Assembly (NCBI RefSeq): GCF_011801145.1
Contig: NZ_CP046172.1
Location: 2,790,001-2,854,000, forward strand
Direction: 5' to 3'
DNA from: Nocardia arthritidis
GTDB lineage: Bacteria > Actinomycetota > Actinomycetes > Mycobacteriales > Mycobacteriaceae
Length of the DNA: 64,000 nt
Below the pieces are notes generated by a model, which had not been told where the DNA came from, made no database searches, and saw only the letters and a program-made list of their open reading frames with translations. Made by a program: the position numbers and the translations under genes. Each line of letters opens with the position of its first letter. Position 1 is the first letter of the stretch. Of the stretch, positions 1 through 7,894 are shown piece by piece.

Positions 1-122
1 CGCGCCAGCATCCCTTCCCCGCAACCGATATCGAGCACATCGGCCGCGCCGGATACCGCCCGCACCACCAAATCGTGGAAGTGGATGTTGATATTCCACC
101 GTTGCGCGTCGGGAACCTCCAT
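1..122 (-). CDS. Class I SAM-dependent methyltransferase, N-terminal fragment
   Basis: Reading on the minus strand from 122, about 40 residues are visible before the window ends. They contain VLDIGCGEGMLA, the glycine-rich motif I that binds S-adenosylmethionine in class I methyltransferases, preceded by an amphipathic segment with NINIHFHDLV. The substrate cannot be told. An in-frame ATG at 161 would add 13 residues; neither start has a convincing Shine-Dalgarno site. The C-terminal majority of the gene lies outside the window. Confidence 0.75.
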   Translation of the reverse strand, partial: MEVPDAQRWNINIHFHDLVVRAVSGAADVLDIGCGEGMLA

Positions 123-233
123 GAGCCGATCTTGGCACGGCCGCCTGCCCGCGCTGGCCATAGGGCATATCGTGCAGTAACCCACATAGGACCGGCATAG
201 TCCACCCGCGCCGTACCCTGGCAGGATACGTGC

Positions 234-566
234 ATGAGTTTCACCGGCGACGATGTCCGCGCCTACGCTTTGTCGTTGCCCGAGGCAGCGGAGGAGTTCG
301 CCTGGGGTATGCCGATCTTCCGGGTGACGAGGAAACTGTTCCTGACCCTGCCAGAGGCCGAGTCATCGATGGCGGTGCGCTGCCCCATCGTCGACCGCGA
401 CGAACTGGTACTAGCGGAACCGGACAAATTCTGGATCGCCGCGCACGAGTCGAACAACGCCTGGGTCCGGGTCCGGCTGGCGGCGCTCGACGACCGCGAC
501 GAACTGGAGGCCATAGTCCTCGACTCCTGGCGGCAGGCCGCACCCCGCCATCTACTCGACGGATGA
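234..566 (+). CDS. MmcQ/YjbR family protein
   Basis: A 110-residue protein that matches the MmcQ/YjbR fold family (a small alpha/beta domain related to double-wing DNA-binding proteins). Visible family features are the N-terminal LSLPEAAEEFAWGMPIFRV segment and a C-terminal helix with DSWRQAAPRHL. Length is normal for the family. The biochemical role of these proteins is not established. The ATG is preceded by GCAGGATACGTGC. It stands alone, with a convergent gene ending 4 bases downstream. Confidence 0.8.
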   Translation: MSFTGDDVRAYALSLPEAAEEFAWGMPIFRVTRKLFLTLPEAESSMAVRCPIVDRDELVLAEPDKFWIAAHESNNAWVRVRLAALDDRDELEAIVLDSWRQAAPRHLLDG

Positions 567-569
567 ACG

Positions 570-1154
570 TCAGCCCGGCAGCTCGGTATCCGGGTGCAGC
601 ACCGCGACATTGTCGGCCGACGGAGCAAGCACGCCGCCGGCCGACTCGCCCAATATCACCTCGAGTTTCCGGTCCGGCCACTGGAAAGTGATACGCGGAC
701 ACCGGAATCCGGGCGGATACGGCTCGTAATGCAGTCGGATATCGGTGAACGGCACGCCGAGCGGCCAAATCTCGCCGCCGCGCCAGATAGTGATATCGGC
801 ATCCGCCCGAACACCGCTGCCCAGCATGGGAGTCCGGCGTAGCCCGATACCCTCGCGGTCGCCCGGCGGATCCCAGGTGAGCGAGTAGATCAGCCCGGAA
901 TCGGTCTCGAGCTCGAACCCGTAGTCGAGGCTGTCGAAACCGTCGCAGCGCCACGGCGGTTCCGGGTCGTCTCCGAAAATCGGCCCCGCGCCGACCGATT
1001 CGGGGCTGCGCTCCCAGCGGTCGTCACACAGGTAGTACCGCACGGTCGTGAGCCGGGCACCGATCAGCGGCTCGATGTGGCGGCGGCGCTCCGCCACATC
1101 GTCCAGGGTGCGGGCCCACGACCACTGCCTGGGTTCCGGCCGCGAAGTGTCCAC
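570..1154 (-). CDS. Conserved hypothetical protein, 194 aa
   Basis: Soluble protein without signal peptide or membrane segment. It is rich in Trp, Asp and Pro, with beta-type segments such as RLTTVRYYLCDD and GFELETDSGLIYSLTWDPP, and resembles uncharacterised actinobacterial proteins; I cannot assign a family. The GTG start at 1154 follows AGGAAG, a usable ribosome site. It converges on the MmcQ-like gene with a 3-base gap and shows no frameshift. Confidence 0.6.
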   Translation of the reverse strand: MDTSRPEPRQWSWARTLDDVAERRRHIEPLIGARLTTVRYYLCDDRWERSPESVGAGPIFGDDPEPPWRCDGFDSLDYGFELETDSGLIYSLTWDPPGDREGIGLRRTPMLGSGVRADADITIWRGGEIWPLGVPFTDIRLHYEPYPPGFRCPRITFQWPDRKLEVILGESAGGVLAPSADNVAVLHPDTELPG

Positions 1155-1372
1155 CGGAACTTCCTACCCGGCGTTGTCCGAATTATCGTGGTGTGGCCGG
1201 TTTTACGGTGTGGCGAAACCGATGAGCGCGCCGACGCCCGCGTTGTACTGCTTGCGCGCGAGCGTGTCGGAGGCCTCGTCGATGGCCTGCGCGGTCTGGG
1301 CCGCAGCGGATCGCGCTGCCGATGGCGACCGCCTTTCACACGCAGCCGAGAGACGGCGGGCCCCCGCCGTGG

Positions 1373-2047
1373 TCAGCGCTTCGGATTCGCGACCTGGTCC
1401 GGGATCGCCGGATCCGGTGTCACGGTCCGGCCGTCGGCGCCGAGGTTGAAGCTGATGACGGCCGGTCCACCGGATGGACAGCAGTTCGCGTCATTGCCCT
1501 GGAGCCACCGGTATTGCACCTGCACACTGCGTTCGGTCGAACCGACCACCTTCGTATACGACGTCGCCTTCGCCGTGGCGGTGCCGAGATATCCGTCGTG
1601 GTTGAAGAACAGCACGTGCCATGGTGAGCTCGCGGTCCCGTGCGGTGTCCCGACGAGCACCCAGAGCAGCTGCGGGCACGATCCGATGGGTGCGTCGAGC
1701 GCACTGTCCACGTAATACGAATCGCCGCCCACCGACGGACCGAGCGACTTGACCGCCCTGCCCACCACGGCGGAATTCACGTCGACGCAGCGGCCTTTGC
1801 CGCTGGTGGCCGGTGCGCCGCTGTTCGCGGGCTGGCCACCCGACTGGGGTTGGTCGGTGTTACCCGTCTGTGGCTGATCGGTATTGCCCGGTTGCGTCGC
1901 CGCCGTGCCGGGTGCCTGCGTGCCGTGCGCGGTCGTTTGCCCGGGGTTGCTCGTTGTGGTCGCCGACGTACTCGAATCGCTCTGGCATCCCCCGACCGCT
2001 GCGGTCACCGCGATGGCGGCGATGAACGCACCGATGATCTTCTTCAC
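1373..2047 (-). CDS. LppP/LprE-family lipoprotein
   Basis: A 224-residue exported lipoprotein. The GTG start at 2047 directly follows AAGGGAGGTCAA, a strong ribosome site, so a longer reading to 2188 is unlikely. Residues 1-20 form a signal peptide (KKIIGAFIAAIAVTAAV) ending in lipobox VGGC, Cys21 being the lipidated residue. A low-complexity linker rich in Ser, Thr, Gln and Pro follows (about 22-90, with two NTDQPQ repeats). The C-terminal domain carries the pattern VLFFNHDGYLGTATAK, VQVQYRW and paired Cys seen in the LppP/LprE lipoprotein family. Function is unknown; a cell-envelope location is expected. It is divergent from the flavoprotein gene at 2223. Confidence 0.75.
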   Translation of the reverse strand: MKKIIGAFIAAIAVTAAVGGCQSDSSTSATTTSNPGQTTAHGTQAPGTAATQPGNTDQPQTGNTDQPQSGGQPANSGAPATSGKGRCVDVNSAVVGRAVKSLGPSVGGDSYYVDSALDAPIGSCPQLLWVLVGTPHGTASSPWHVLFFNHDGYLGTATAKATSYTKVVGSTERSVQVQYRWLQGNDANCCPSGGPAVISFNLGADGRTVTPDPAIPDQVANPKR

Positions 2048-2222
2048 TTGACCTCCCTTTCGAACTGTCATCTGACAAATCGGTAATGGGACATTTCGGT
2101 TACAACCCCAGTTCTGGGGGTTGCGGCGAAACACGCTGGCGGACAATGGATGCTTCGTTGTCACAAAACGGGAAGGTTCCCCGTTCAACCTCCGATCCGA
2201 ATTTCAGACCAGGAGGTTTCTC

Positions 2223-3302
2223 GTGACGCACCGCATCGTCGTGCTCGGGGCCGGATACGCCGGACTCAACGCCGCGGCCCGCGCCGCCCGCCTGCTGCGC
2301 GGCCGCGACGTCCGGTTGACGCTGATCAACCGGACCGACCGTTTCGTGGAGCGGATTAGGCTGCATCAGCTCGCGGCCGGACAGGAGCTGCCGGACCGCC
2401 CGCTGCGGCGGCTGCTCGCCGGTACCGCGGTCGAACTCACGGTGGCGACCGTAACCGGCATCGATCTCGAAAACCGCGTCGTGCGAACGGATTCCGCGCC
2501 GGTCGGCTACGAGACGCTGATCTACGCACTGGGCAGCGACGCCGATCTGGACGCGGTCCCCGGTGTGCGCGAGCACGCGTACTCGGTGGCCGAGCGAACG
2601 CAGGCGCTCCGGTTGCGCGAAAGATTGTGTGGGCTCGACGGTTCGGTCGTGGTGGTGGGTGGCGGGCTCACCGGTATCGAGGCCGCGACCGAGATCGCGC
2701 AGGCGTATCCGCGGCTGCGGGTCGAACTGGTTTCGAGTGCTTCGGTGGGCGGATGGCTCTCCGAACGTGCGCAGCGTCACCTTCGAAAGTCCTTCGCGGA
2801 TAAGGGAATATCGGTAATCGAAGGAGTATGCGTCGCGAAGGCCGGGCCGGACGGGTTAGTGGCCGAGGACGGGCGGACCATCCCGGGCGACCTGATCGTG
2901 TGGGCCGCCGGATTCCAGGTGCCCGAGCTGGCCCGCGCGGCCGGACTGACCACCGATGCGCGCGGCCGGTTGCTCGTGGACGACCGCCTGCGGTCGATTT
3001 CACATCCGGAGGTATACGGCGTCGGCGACGCGGCCGGTGACGGGGTGCGCATGTCGTGCCAGACCGGCATGCAGATGGGCCCGTACGTCGCACAGGACAT
3101 CGCCAGGGCGCTTCGCGGACGTAAGTCGAAACCGGTTGTGCTGCGCTATTTTTGGCAGAACATCAGCCTGGGCCGTGGGGACGGCGTCACCCAGTTCACC
3201 CGGTTCGACGACAGCCCGACCGGCCTCGTGCTCACCGGTCGCACCTCCGCGTGGTTCAAAGAGTTGGTCTCCCGCGGCGCGATGTGGGCGGTCCGGCGCT
3301 GA
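2223..3302 (+). CDS. FAD-dependent NAD(P)H oxidoreductase, NDH-2-like
   Basis: A 359-residue two-dinucleotide-binding-domain flavoprotein. The FAD-binding GxGxxG motif is at residues 8-13 (VLGAGYAGL). A second glycine motif for NAD(P) is VVVGGGLTGIEAATE near 146, and the C-terminal FAD signature is EVYGVGDAA near 265. These match type II NADH dehydrogenase-like and related pyridine nucleotide-disulfide oxidoreductases. The GTG start follows AGGAGGTTTCTC, a near-perfect ribosome site, and fixes the start over an upstream alternative. The ECF41 sigma gene begins 26 bases downstream, so the two are probably co-transcribed. That matches the known habit of ECF41 sigma genes sitting beside an oxidoreductase they regulate. 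Electron acceptor unknown. Confidence 0.88.
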   Translation: MTHRIVVLGAGYAGLNAAARAARLLRGRDVRLTLINRTDRFVERIRLHQLAAGQELPDRPLRRLLAGTAVELTVATVTGIDLENRVVRTDSAPVGYETLIYALGSDADLDAVPGVREHAYSVAERTQALRLRERLCGLDGSVVVVGGGLTGIEAATEIAQAYPRLRVELVSSASVGGWLSERAQRHLRKSFADKGISVIEGVCVAKAGPDGLVAEDGRTIPGDLIVWAAGFQVPELARAAGLTTDARGRLLVDDRLRSISHPEVYGVGDAAGDGVRMSCQTGMQMGPYVAQDIARALRGRKSKPVVLRYFWQNISLGRGDGVTQFTRFDDSPTGLVLTGRTSAWFKELVSRGAMWAVRR

Positions 3303-3328
3303 CCGCGCGCGAGTGGCAGGCTGCGGGA

Positions 3329-4249
3329 ATGGAGACGTTGGCGATCTTCCAGGAGCAGCGCGGCAGGCTGTTCGGGCTGGCTTACCGCCTGCTCGGTGAC
3401 GCCGCCGAGGCCGAGGACGTCGTGCAGGACGCCTATCTCAAATGGGAAGCGCGTGCCACCGCCGACGTTCCGGTGCGCACCGCGTCCGCCTGGCTCGCCA
3501 AGGCGGTGACGAACCTGTGCCTGAACCGGCTCACCGCCGCCCGCGCCACCCGCGAACAGTATGTCGGCCCGTGGCTGCCGACCCCGGTCCGCACCGCCGA
3601 CCTCGGCCCGCTGGAAACCGTGGAGCAGCGCGAAACCGTAACGCTGGCAATGCTTTTGCTACTCGAACGGCTCACGCCGCCGGAGCGTGCGGTATTCGTG
3701 CTGCGCGCCGCGTTCGAATACCGGTATCGCGAGATCGCCGACCTGCTCGACCGCGAAGAGGCCGACGTGCGTCAGCTCTATCACCGCGCGAGCACCCATA
3801 TCGCCCAGCACCGCAGGCGTTTTCCGGTCGATCCGGATCGGCACGCGGAGATCGTCGGCCGGTTCTTCGCTGCGGCCGGGCGCGGCGCGGTCGGCGAACT
3901 GGCCGCGGCGCTCGCCGACGAGGTCACCGCATGGGCCGACGGCGGCGGTCGAATCTCGGTGGCCCGTCGTCCGATTCACGGCCGCGCCGCCGTCGCCCGC
4001 TACTTCGCCGCGTTCGGGCTGAATCCGCGCGCCGCGGGCATCGAACTCGTGCCCGCCTCCGTCAACGGGGTTCCCGCGATGCTGGCGCCACAGGACGGGG
4101 TGGTGCGTGCCGCGCTGGTCGTCGAACTGGACGGCGAGCTGATCACCGGCATCTATTCGATCGTGAACCCGGACAAGCTCACTCACGTGTTCAACCGCGG
4201 GGCAGATCCGGCCACGGAGGACGGCGCAGCACCGCGACGGCAGCGATAA
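3329..4249 (+). CDS. sigJ: ECF41-type RNA polymerase sigma factor, SigJ-like
   Basis: A 306-residue extracytoplasmic-function sigma factor. Region 2 (about 8-75) has the core pattern GDAAEAEDVVQDAYLKW, and region 4 (about 115-165) contains ERAVFVLRAAFEYRYREIADLL. The C-terminal SnoaL-like extension carries the three ECF41 marks: GPWLPTPV in the linker, ADGGGR, and VNPDKL near the end. ECF41 factors lack an anti-sigma factor; the extension itself controls activity. The usual target is the promoter of its own neighbouring oxidoreductase, here the flavoprotein at 2223. The 3' end overlaps the convergent gene at 4191-4499 by 59 bases. The SigJ label follows the mycobacterial homologue and is tentative. 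Confidence 0.87.
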   Translation: METLAIFQEQRGRLFGLAYRLLGDAAEAEDVVQDAYLKWEARATADVPVRTASAWLAKAVTNLCLNRLTAARATREQYVGPWLPTPVRTADLGPLETVEQRETVTLAMLLLLERLTPPERAVFVLRAAFEYRYREIADLLDREEADVRQLYHRASTHIAQHRRRFPVDPDRHAEIVGRFFAAAGRGAVGELAAALADEVTAWADGGGRISVARRPIHGRAAVARYFAAFGLNPRAAGIELVPASVNGVPAMLAPQDGVVRAALVVELDGELITGIYSIVNPDKLTHVFNRGADPATEDGAAPRRQR

Positions 4250-4499
4250 TCGCTGGCAGCAGCCCGCCGACAATCGCGATCAAACCGAGGCGGTGACTGT
4301 CGGCCGCGGGCACCCACCTGGTCTTGCCCTCCCGGATGACGAATATCCCGGCGGGCCGTGCCACGGGACGGAACAGTCCACCGGGCCGGGCGACGGTGAT
4401 GATCGTGGTGCCGTCGTCGGTCTCGTACGGTTCGCCATAGACCAGCGAGGTGTCGATCGCCTTGTCCGACAATCGGATTCGCCGCAACCCAGCCGTCAC
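4191..4499 (-). CDS. Small membrane-anchored hypothetical protein
   Basis: A 102-residue protein with a soluble N-terminal part (YGEPYETDDGTTIITVARPG) and one hydrophobic segment near residues 71-90 (LGLIAIVGGLLPAIIAAVAV), followed by a short Arg/Pro tail. The N-terminal pattern is reminiscent of GerW/YtfJ-type sequences, but the match is too short to assign. A GTG start follows CGAGGGCGAA. It overlaps the end of the sigma factor gene by 59 bases tail to tail. Both frames look real, but this one is the less certain. Confidence 0.5.
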   Translation of the reverse strand: MTAGLRRIRLSDKAIDTSLVYGEPYETDDGTTIITVARPGGLFRPVARPAGIFVIREGKTRWVPAADSHRLGLIAIVGGLLPAIIAAVAVLRRPPWPDLPRG

Positions 4500-4539
4500 T
4501 CTTCGCCCTCGTCTCGTCGCCGGATCAGCCGATGATGCC

Positions 4540-4959
4540 CTAGCTTAACGGCTTCACCCACCGCGACCATTCGGATTGCGGTGCATACCCGTTCGCCTTC
4601 CACGCACTGTGCGCCAGCGTGTTGTCGTCGAGAACCATTGCGTCGGCCCGTATTCCGCCCATCTCGCGAAACCGCTGTTCGGCGGCCTGCACCAGCAGCC
4701 GTCCGATTCCGGCGCGGCGGCGATGCGGCGCGACGGCCAACCGGTAGATGTGGCACCGCCATCCGTCCCAGCCCGCGATCACGGTGCCGACGATGCCGGA
4801 ATCGTCACAGGCCAGCACCAGCGCCGCCGGATCGCGCCGGAGCAGTGCGCCCAGCGCGGCCGCGCTGTCGGCGGGCCGGTGCGCGTCCTCGGCCGCGGTC
4901 CGCCAGAAGCCGAGTACGGCAGGGATATCGGCTTCGGTGGCCGATCGCAATGTGGTCAC
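4540..4959 (-). CDS. GNAT family N-acetyltransferase
   Basis: A 139-residue single-domain acetyltransferase. The acetyl-CoA-binding motif A is clear at IYRLAVAPHRRRAGIGRLLVQ (about 91-111, with R/Q-x-x-G-x-G as RRAGIG). Motif B follows with MVLDDNTLAHSAWKANGY, the usual aromatic C-terminal element. It should transfer an acetyl group from acetyl-CoA to an amine; the substrate cannot be deduced. GTG start. The preceding minus-strand gene is the orphan ribbon-helix-helix gene, 79 bases upstream. Confidence 0.85.
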   Translation of the reverse strand: MTTLRSATEADIPAVLGFWRTAAEDAHRPADSAAALGALLRRDPAALVLACDDSGIVGTVIAGWDGWRCHIYRLAVAPHRRRAGIGRLLVQAAEQRFREMGGIRADAMVLDDNTLAHSAWKANGYAPQSEWSRWVKPLS

Positions 4960-5038
4960 CGCACGAGCCTACGGGTGCCCGTTCACATCGACGGCAGGCA
5001 GAACATCGGTTGCCGGCGCCATGGCGAATCTACGCATG

Positions 5039-5317
5039 TCAATCCTCATTTCGCACCACCCGCAGCAGCGGCGGCGGTGCCGGGAGGCCGAAGTAGCGGG
5101 CCATCGCCTCGGTGATCGCGGCGTGATCGGACTCGTCGGCGGGACGGGGCGGGATCTCGACCTGACACGAAGCGGATGTGGCGGGCTGTTCGGCGAGGGG
5201 AGCGAGCGCCTGGCGCAGGGCATCGTTCACGATGCGGGTCTTGGATCGGCCTGCTTTGTTGGCGGTGCTTTCGATGAGCTGCGCGACGTCGTAATCGAGC
5301 TTCACGGTCAATCGCAT
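5039..5317 (-). CDS. Ribbon-helix-helix protein, antitoxin-like
   Basis: A 92-residue protein starting MRLTVKLDYDVAQLIEST. The N-terminal 45 residues fit a ribbon-helix-helix DNA-binding domain: beta strand RLTVKLD, then two helices ending in KTRIVNDALRQAL. This layout is typical of VapB-like antitoxins and small autoregulators. The ATG at 5317 is preferred to one 10 codons upstream because it begins exactly at the strand. The frame immediately downstream (ATG at 5037) codes for only 22 residues, so no toxin partner is present. Confidence 0.7.
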   Translation of the reverse strand: MRLTVKLDYDVAQLIESTANKAGRSKTRIVNDALRQALAPLAEQPATSASCQVEIPPRPADESDHAAITEAMARYFGLPAPPPLLRVVRNED

Positions 5318-5397
5318 CTGCCAATGATGCGGCGGGTGTCCTGGCATGGCCAGCGATTCGGCGACTGGTAACTTAATTCACAAACTACCGTGTAGTC

Positions 5398-6177
5398 ATG
5401 ACGGCCTTGGAATATCGGCATCTGCTCGTCGACCGGGACGGCGACACCATCCGGATCACCATGAACCGGCCCGAGCGGCGCAACGCGCTGTCGGCGGAAC
5501 ACCTCGGCGAACTGCTCGCGGCATTCCGGGCGGCGGGGGAGACCGACGCGACGGGCATCGTGCTCGGCGCGGTGGGCCCGGTGTTCTCGGCCGGGCACGA
5601 TTTCGCGGATGTGGCGGCCCGGGATCTGCTCGGCGTGCGCGAGTTGCTCACGGTGTGCACCGATCTGATGAGCACCATGCGATCGGTGCCGCAGGTGGTG
5701 CTCGCCCGGGTGCACGGTCTGGCGACGGCGGCGGGCTGCCAGCTGGTGGCGTCGTGCGATCTGGCGGTGGCGGCGGAGTCGGCGGGCTTCGCACTGCCCG
5801 GCGGCAAAGGCGGCTGGTTCTGTCACACGCCCGCGGTTCCGGTGGCCCGCTCGATCGGGCGAAAACGGTTGCTGGAGTTGGCATTGACCGGTGACGTCAT
5901 CGACGCCGCGACGGCCGCGGACTGGGGTCTGATCAACCGCGCGGTGCCCGACGCCGACCTCGACGCGGCGGTCGCCGAACTGCTCGCCCGCGCGACGCGG
6001 GGCAGCCGGGCCAGTAAGGCGCTCGGCAAGCGCACCATCTACGCCCAGCTCGACCGCCCCGAAAACGACGCTTACACAATCGCTTTGGAAGTGATGGCCG
6101 CCGCATCACAACTGCCCGGCGCCCGCGAGGGCATGGCCGCGTTTCTGGAGAAACGCAAACCGGCCTGGCCCGACTAG
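5398..6177 (+). CDS. Enoyl-CoA hydratase/isomerase family protein
   Basis: A 259-residue crotonase-fold protein. Family signatures are ITMNRPERRNALS near 20-32, the oxyanion-hole segment VFSAGHDFADVAARD (about 61-75) and a second segment LATAAGCQLVASCDLAVAAE (about 106-125). The second catalytic position, usually Glu, is represented by the PGGKGGWFCHTP region, so the exact reaction (hydratase, isomerase or another CoA-ester step) is open. The 3' end overlaps the convergent hydrolase gene by 4 bases. The promoter must lie in the 80 bases shared with the divergent ribbon-helix-helix gene. Confidence 0.87.
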   Translation: MTALEYRHLLVDRDGDTIRITMNRPERRNALSAEHLGELLAAFRAAGETDATGIVLGAVGPVFSAGHDFADVAARDLLGVRELLTVCTDLMSTMRSVPQVVLARVHGLATAAGCQLVASCDLAVAAESAGFALPGGKGGWFCHTPAVPVARSIGRKRLLELALTGDVIDAATAADWGLINRAVPDADLDAAVAELLARATRGSRASKALGKRTIYAQLDRPENDAYTIALEVMAAASQLPGAREGMAAFLEKRKPAWPD

Positions 6178-7850
6178 TCCGGCCCGCAGACGGTGTCGGT
6201 GTCCGGAAGCCTTCCGCGCAGCAGGTATTCGGCCGCCGCGGCGGTGGCGCAGCCGCTGGTGGCCGGAATCGATCCCGGTAACCCGTTCGGCATGAGCTGC
6301 GGCAGCGCCAGATGCCGTTGCTTACCGGCGACGGTGACGAGCCGAGCGCCCGGTATGGCTGTGCGGACCGCGCGTGCGCCGGAAATCGGTGTGACCGGAT
6401 CCTTTTCGTTGACGATGAGCAGTGCGGAGGCGATCCGGTCGAGGCGGGCCGGATTCGGGTCGGCGTGCGGTGCGGGCCAGAAGGCGCAGGCCGCGGTGAA
6501 GCCCATACCGAGATAGGTCAGTGGTGCCTGCTCCGCGAGTTGCCTTGCCGCGCCGACGATCTCGTTCAGGTCGTGGCTCCAGCCGGTGTCGTTGCAGTTG
6601 CGCGCCGTCCACCAGCCGATCCTGGAACCCAGTTGCAGGATATTGCCGCCGAAATTGTCCAACATCGGCGAGATGCGAAAGGCCAAGGCGGCGTTGAGCT
6701 GGGTGGTGATCGATGGCTGTCGCACCGCGGCGAGCAGGTTCAGCAGCTTGCCCTCCAGCGCCTCGTACGGCCCGTTGTCGACGCCGAAAAGCACCATGTT
6801 GAGGTCGTTTCCGCTGAAGGACTTGTCGAACGGCAGCGGGATCGGGTGGGCGGTGAGGTCGGCGCGCAGCCGGGTCAACGCGGCGAGCACCGCTTCGGGA
6901 CTGTTGCCGAAACTCGTGCCGCGTGCGGCGAGCCACGGGGCGAAATCGCGCTCGACTGTTCGCTGTTGGCGCGTCACCCGCTCGCGGTGACCCGCGGCCT
7001 GGGTGACCGCCGGATCATCGATGGAATCGAGTACGAGGCGGTCGATACGATCCGGGAAGGTGCGGGCCAATTCCAGCCCGAGGTCGGTGCCTTGGGAGAC
7101 ACCGAGGTAGCTCCAGGTCGGTGCGTCGAGCAGCGACCGGACCAGGTCCAGATCGCGAACCGTCTGCCAATAGTCGACCGCGCCGAGCATATTTCCGGAA
7201 CGCTGCTCGCAGGACCGGATCCAGTTCTTGGCCTGGGAAAGCTGGTGCCGCACCGATTCCGGCCCGAAGTCGAGAATATCGGCGCCGTCGTTGCGACCTC
7301 CGGCGAGCAGTTGCGGATCGCCGGAGCTGTTGGCATCGCAGTCCAGCGCGGTGCCGGAAAGCGGTGTGCCGCGCGGATCGAATCCGATGAGGTCGTACGC
7401 GTCACGCAGTTGCGGGAACGCGGTGGCCCACGCGATCGGATTCAGCAGCGTGCCGGCGCCCGGGCCGCCCGGGCTGGTCAGCAGCGGACGGGTGGCGCCG
7501 TGGCCGGGCAGCCGCGAGATCTGGAAGGTCACGGTCGGCCCGTCGGGGCTCGCCCAGTCCAACGGTGTTCGCACGGTCGCGCAATCCAGTCCGTCGAACA
7601 GGGCGGCGCGGGCACCCGCAAGCGCATTGCCGGTCAGCGCGTCCCGCAAACCTGTTGTGCCGCAGGGTTTCCATTCCAAACCCTGCTTCGCGATGGCGTC
7701 GGGAACGGTCGGCGGATCGATGGGGTGCGTCGTGTGCCGCGCCGGTGTCGGCTCGAATTCCCGGTTGTAGTCGCTGGTCTCCGCGGCGGCCTTGCCGGCC
7801 GAAAGACACAGCGCCACAACAGATAGCAGCACAACATGACGTTGTCGCAC
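6174..7850 (-). CDS. Secreted TAP-like alpha/beta hydrolase (proteinase)
   Basis: A 558-residue secreted alpha/beta hydrolase of the tripeptidyl-aminopeptidase/SlpD-E type known in actinomycetes. The first 24 residues form a signal peptide (VVLLSVVALCLSAGKAAAE). The oxyanion region is SPGGPGAG near 127. The nucleophile elbow is GVSQGT near 250, giving Ser as nucleophile. The acid-histidine end is NEKDPVTPISGARA followed by GKQRHLALP near 510-525, which is the TAP C-terminal domain. It probably removes short N-terminal peptides or cleaves esters outside the cell. GTG at 7850 is chosen over TTG at 7853 because it lies 8 bases from GGGGAG. Confidence 0.85.
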   Translation of the reverse strand: MRQRHVVLLSVVALCLSAGKAAAETSDYNREFEPTPARHTTHPIDPPTVPDAIAKQGLEWKPCGTTGLRDALTGNALAGARAALFDGLDCATVRTPLDWASPDGPTVTFQISRLPGHGATRPLLTSPGGPGAGTLLNPIAWATAFPQLRDAYDLIGFDPRGTPLSGTALDCDANSSGDPQLLAGGRNDGADILDFGPESVRHQLSQAKNWIRSCEQRSGNMLGAVDYWQTVRDLDLVRSLLDAPTWSYLGVSQGTDLGLELARTFPDRIDRLVLDSIDDPAVTQAAGHRERVTRQQRTVERDFAPWLAARGTSFGNSPEAVLAALTRLRADLTAHPIPLPFDKSFSGNDLNMVLFGVDNGPYEALEGKLLNLLAAVRQPSITTQLNAALAFRISPMLDNFGGNILQLGSRIGWWTARNCNDTGWSHDLNEIVGAARQLAEQAPLTYLGMGFTAACAFWPAPHADPNPARLDRIASALLIVNEKDPVTPISGARAVRTAIPGARLVTVAGKQRHLALPQLMPNGLPGSIPATSGCATAAAAEYLLRGRLPDTDTVCGPD

Positions 7851-7894
7851 CAAAAACTCCCCTCATTCGGTGCGGCAACGCTAACAGGCGAGCG

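Noticed and set aside
1203..1390. Minus-strand frame ending in TLARKQYNAGVGALIGFATP
   Set aside because: The end looks protein-like, but no ATG, GTG or TTG occurs in that frame downstream of the lipoprotein gene, and no ribosome site was found.
1373..2188. Longer lipoprotein start at 2188
   Set aside because: The GTG at 2047 with AAGGGAGGTCAA and an immediate signal peptide explains the gene; the extra 47 residues would bury the signal peptide.
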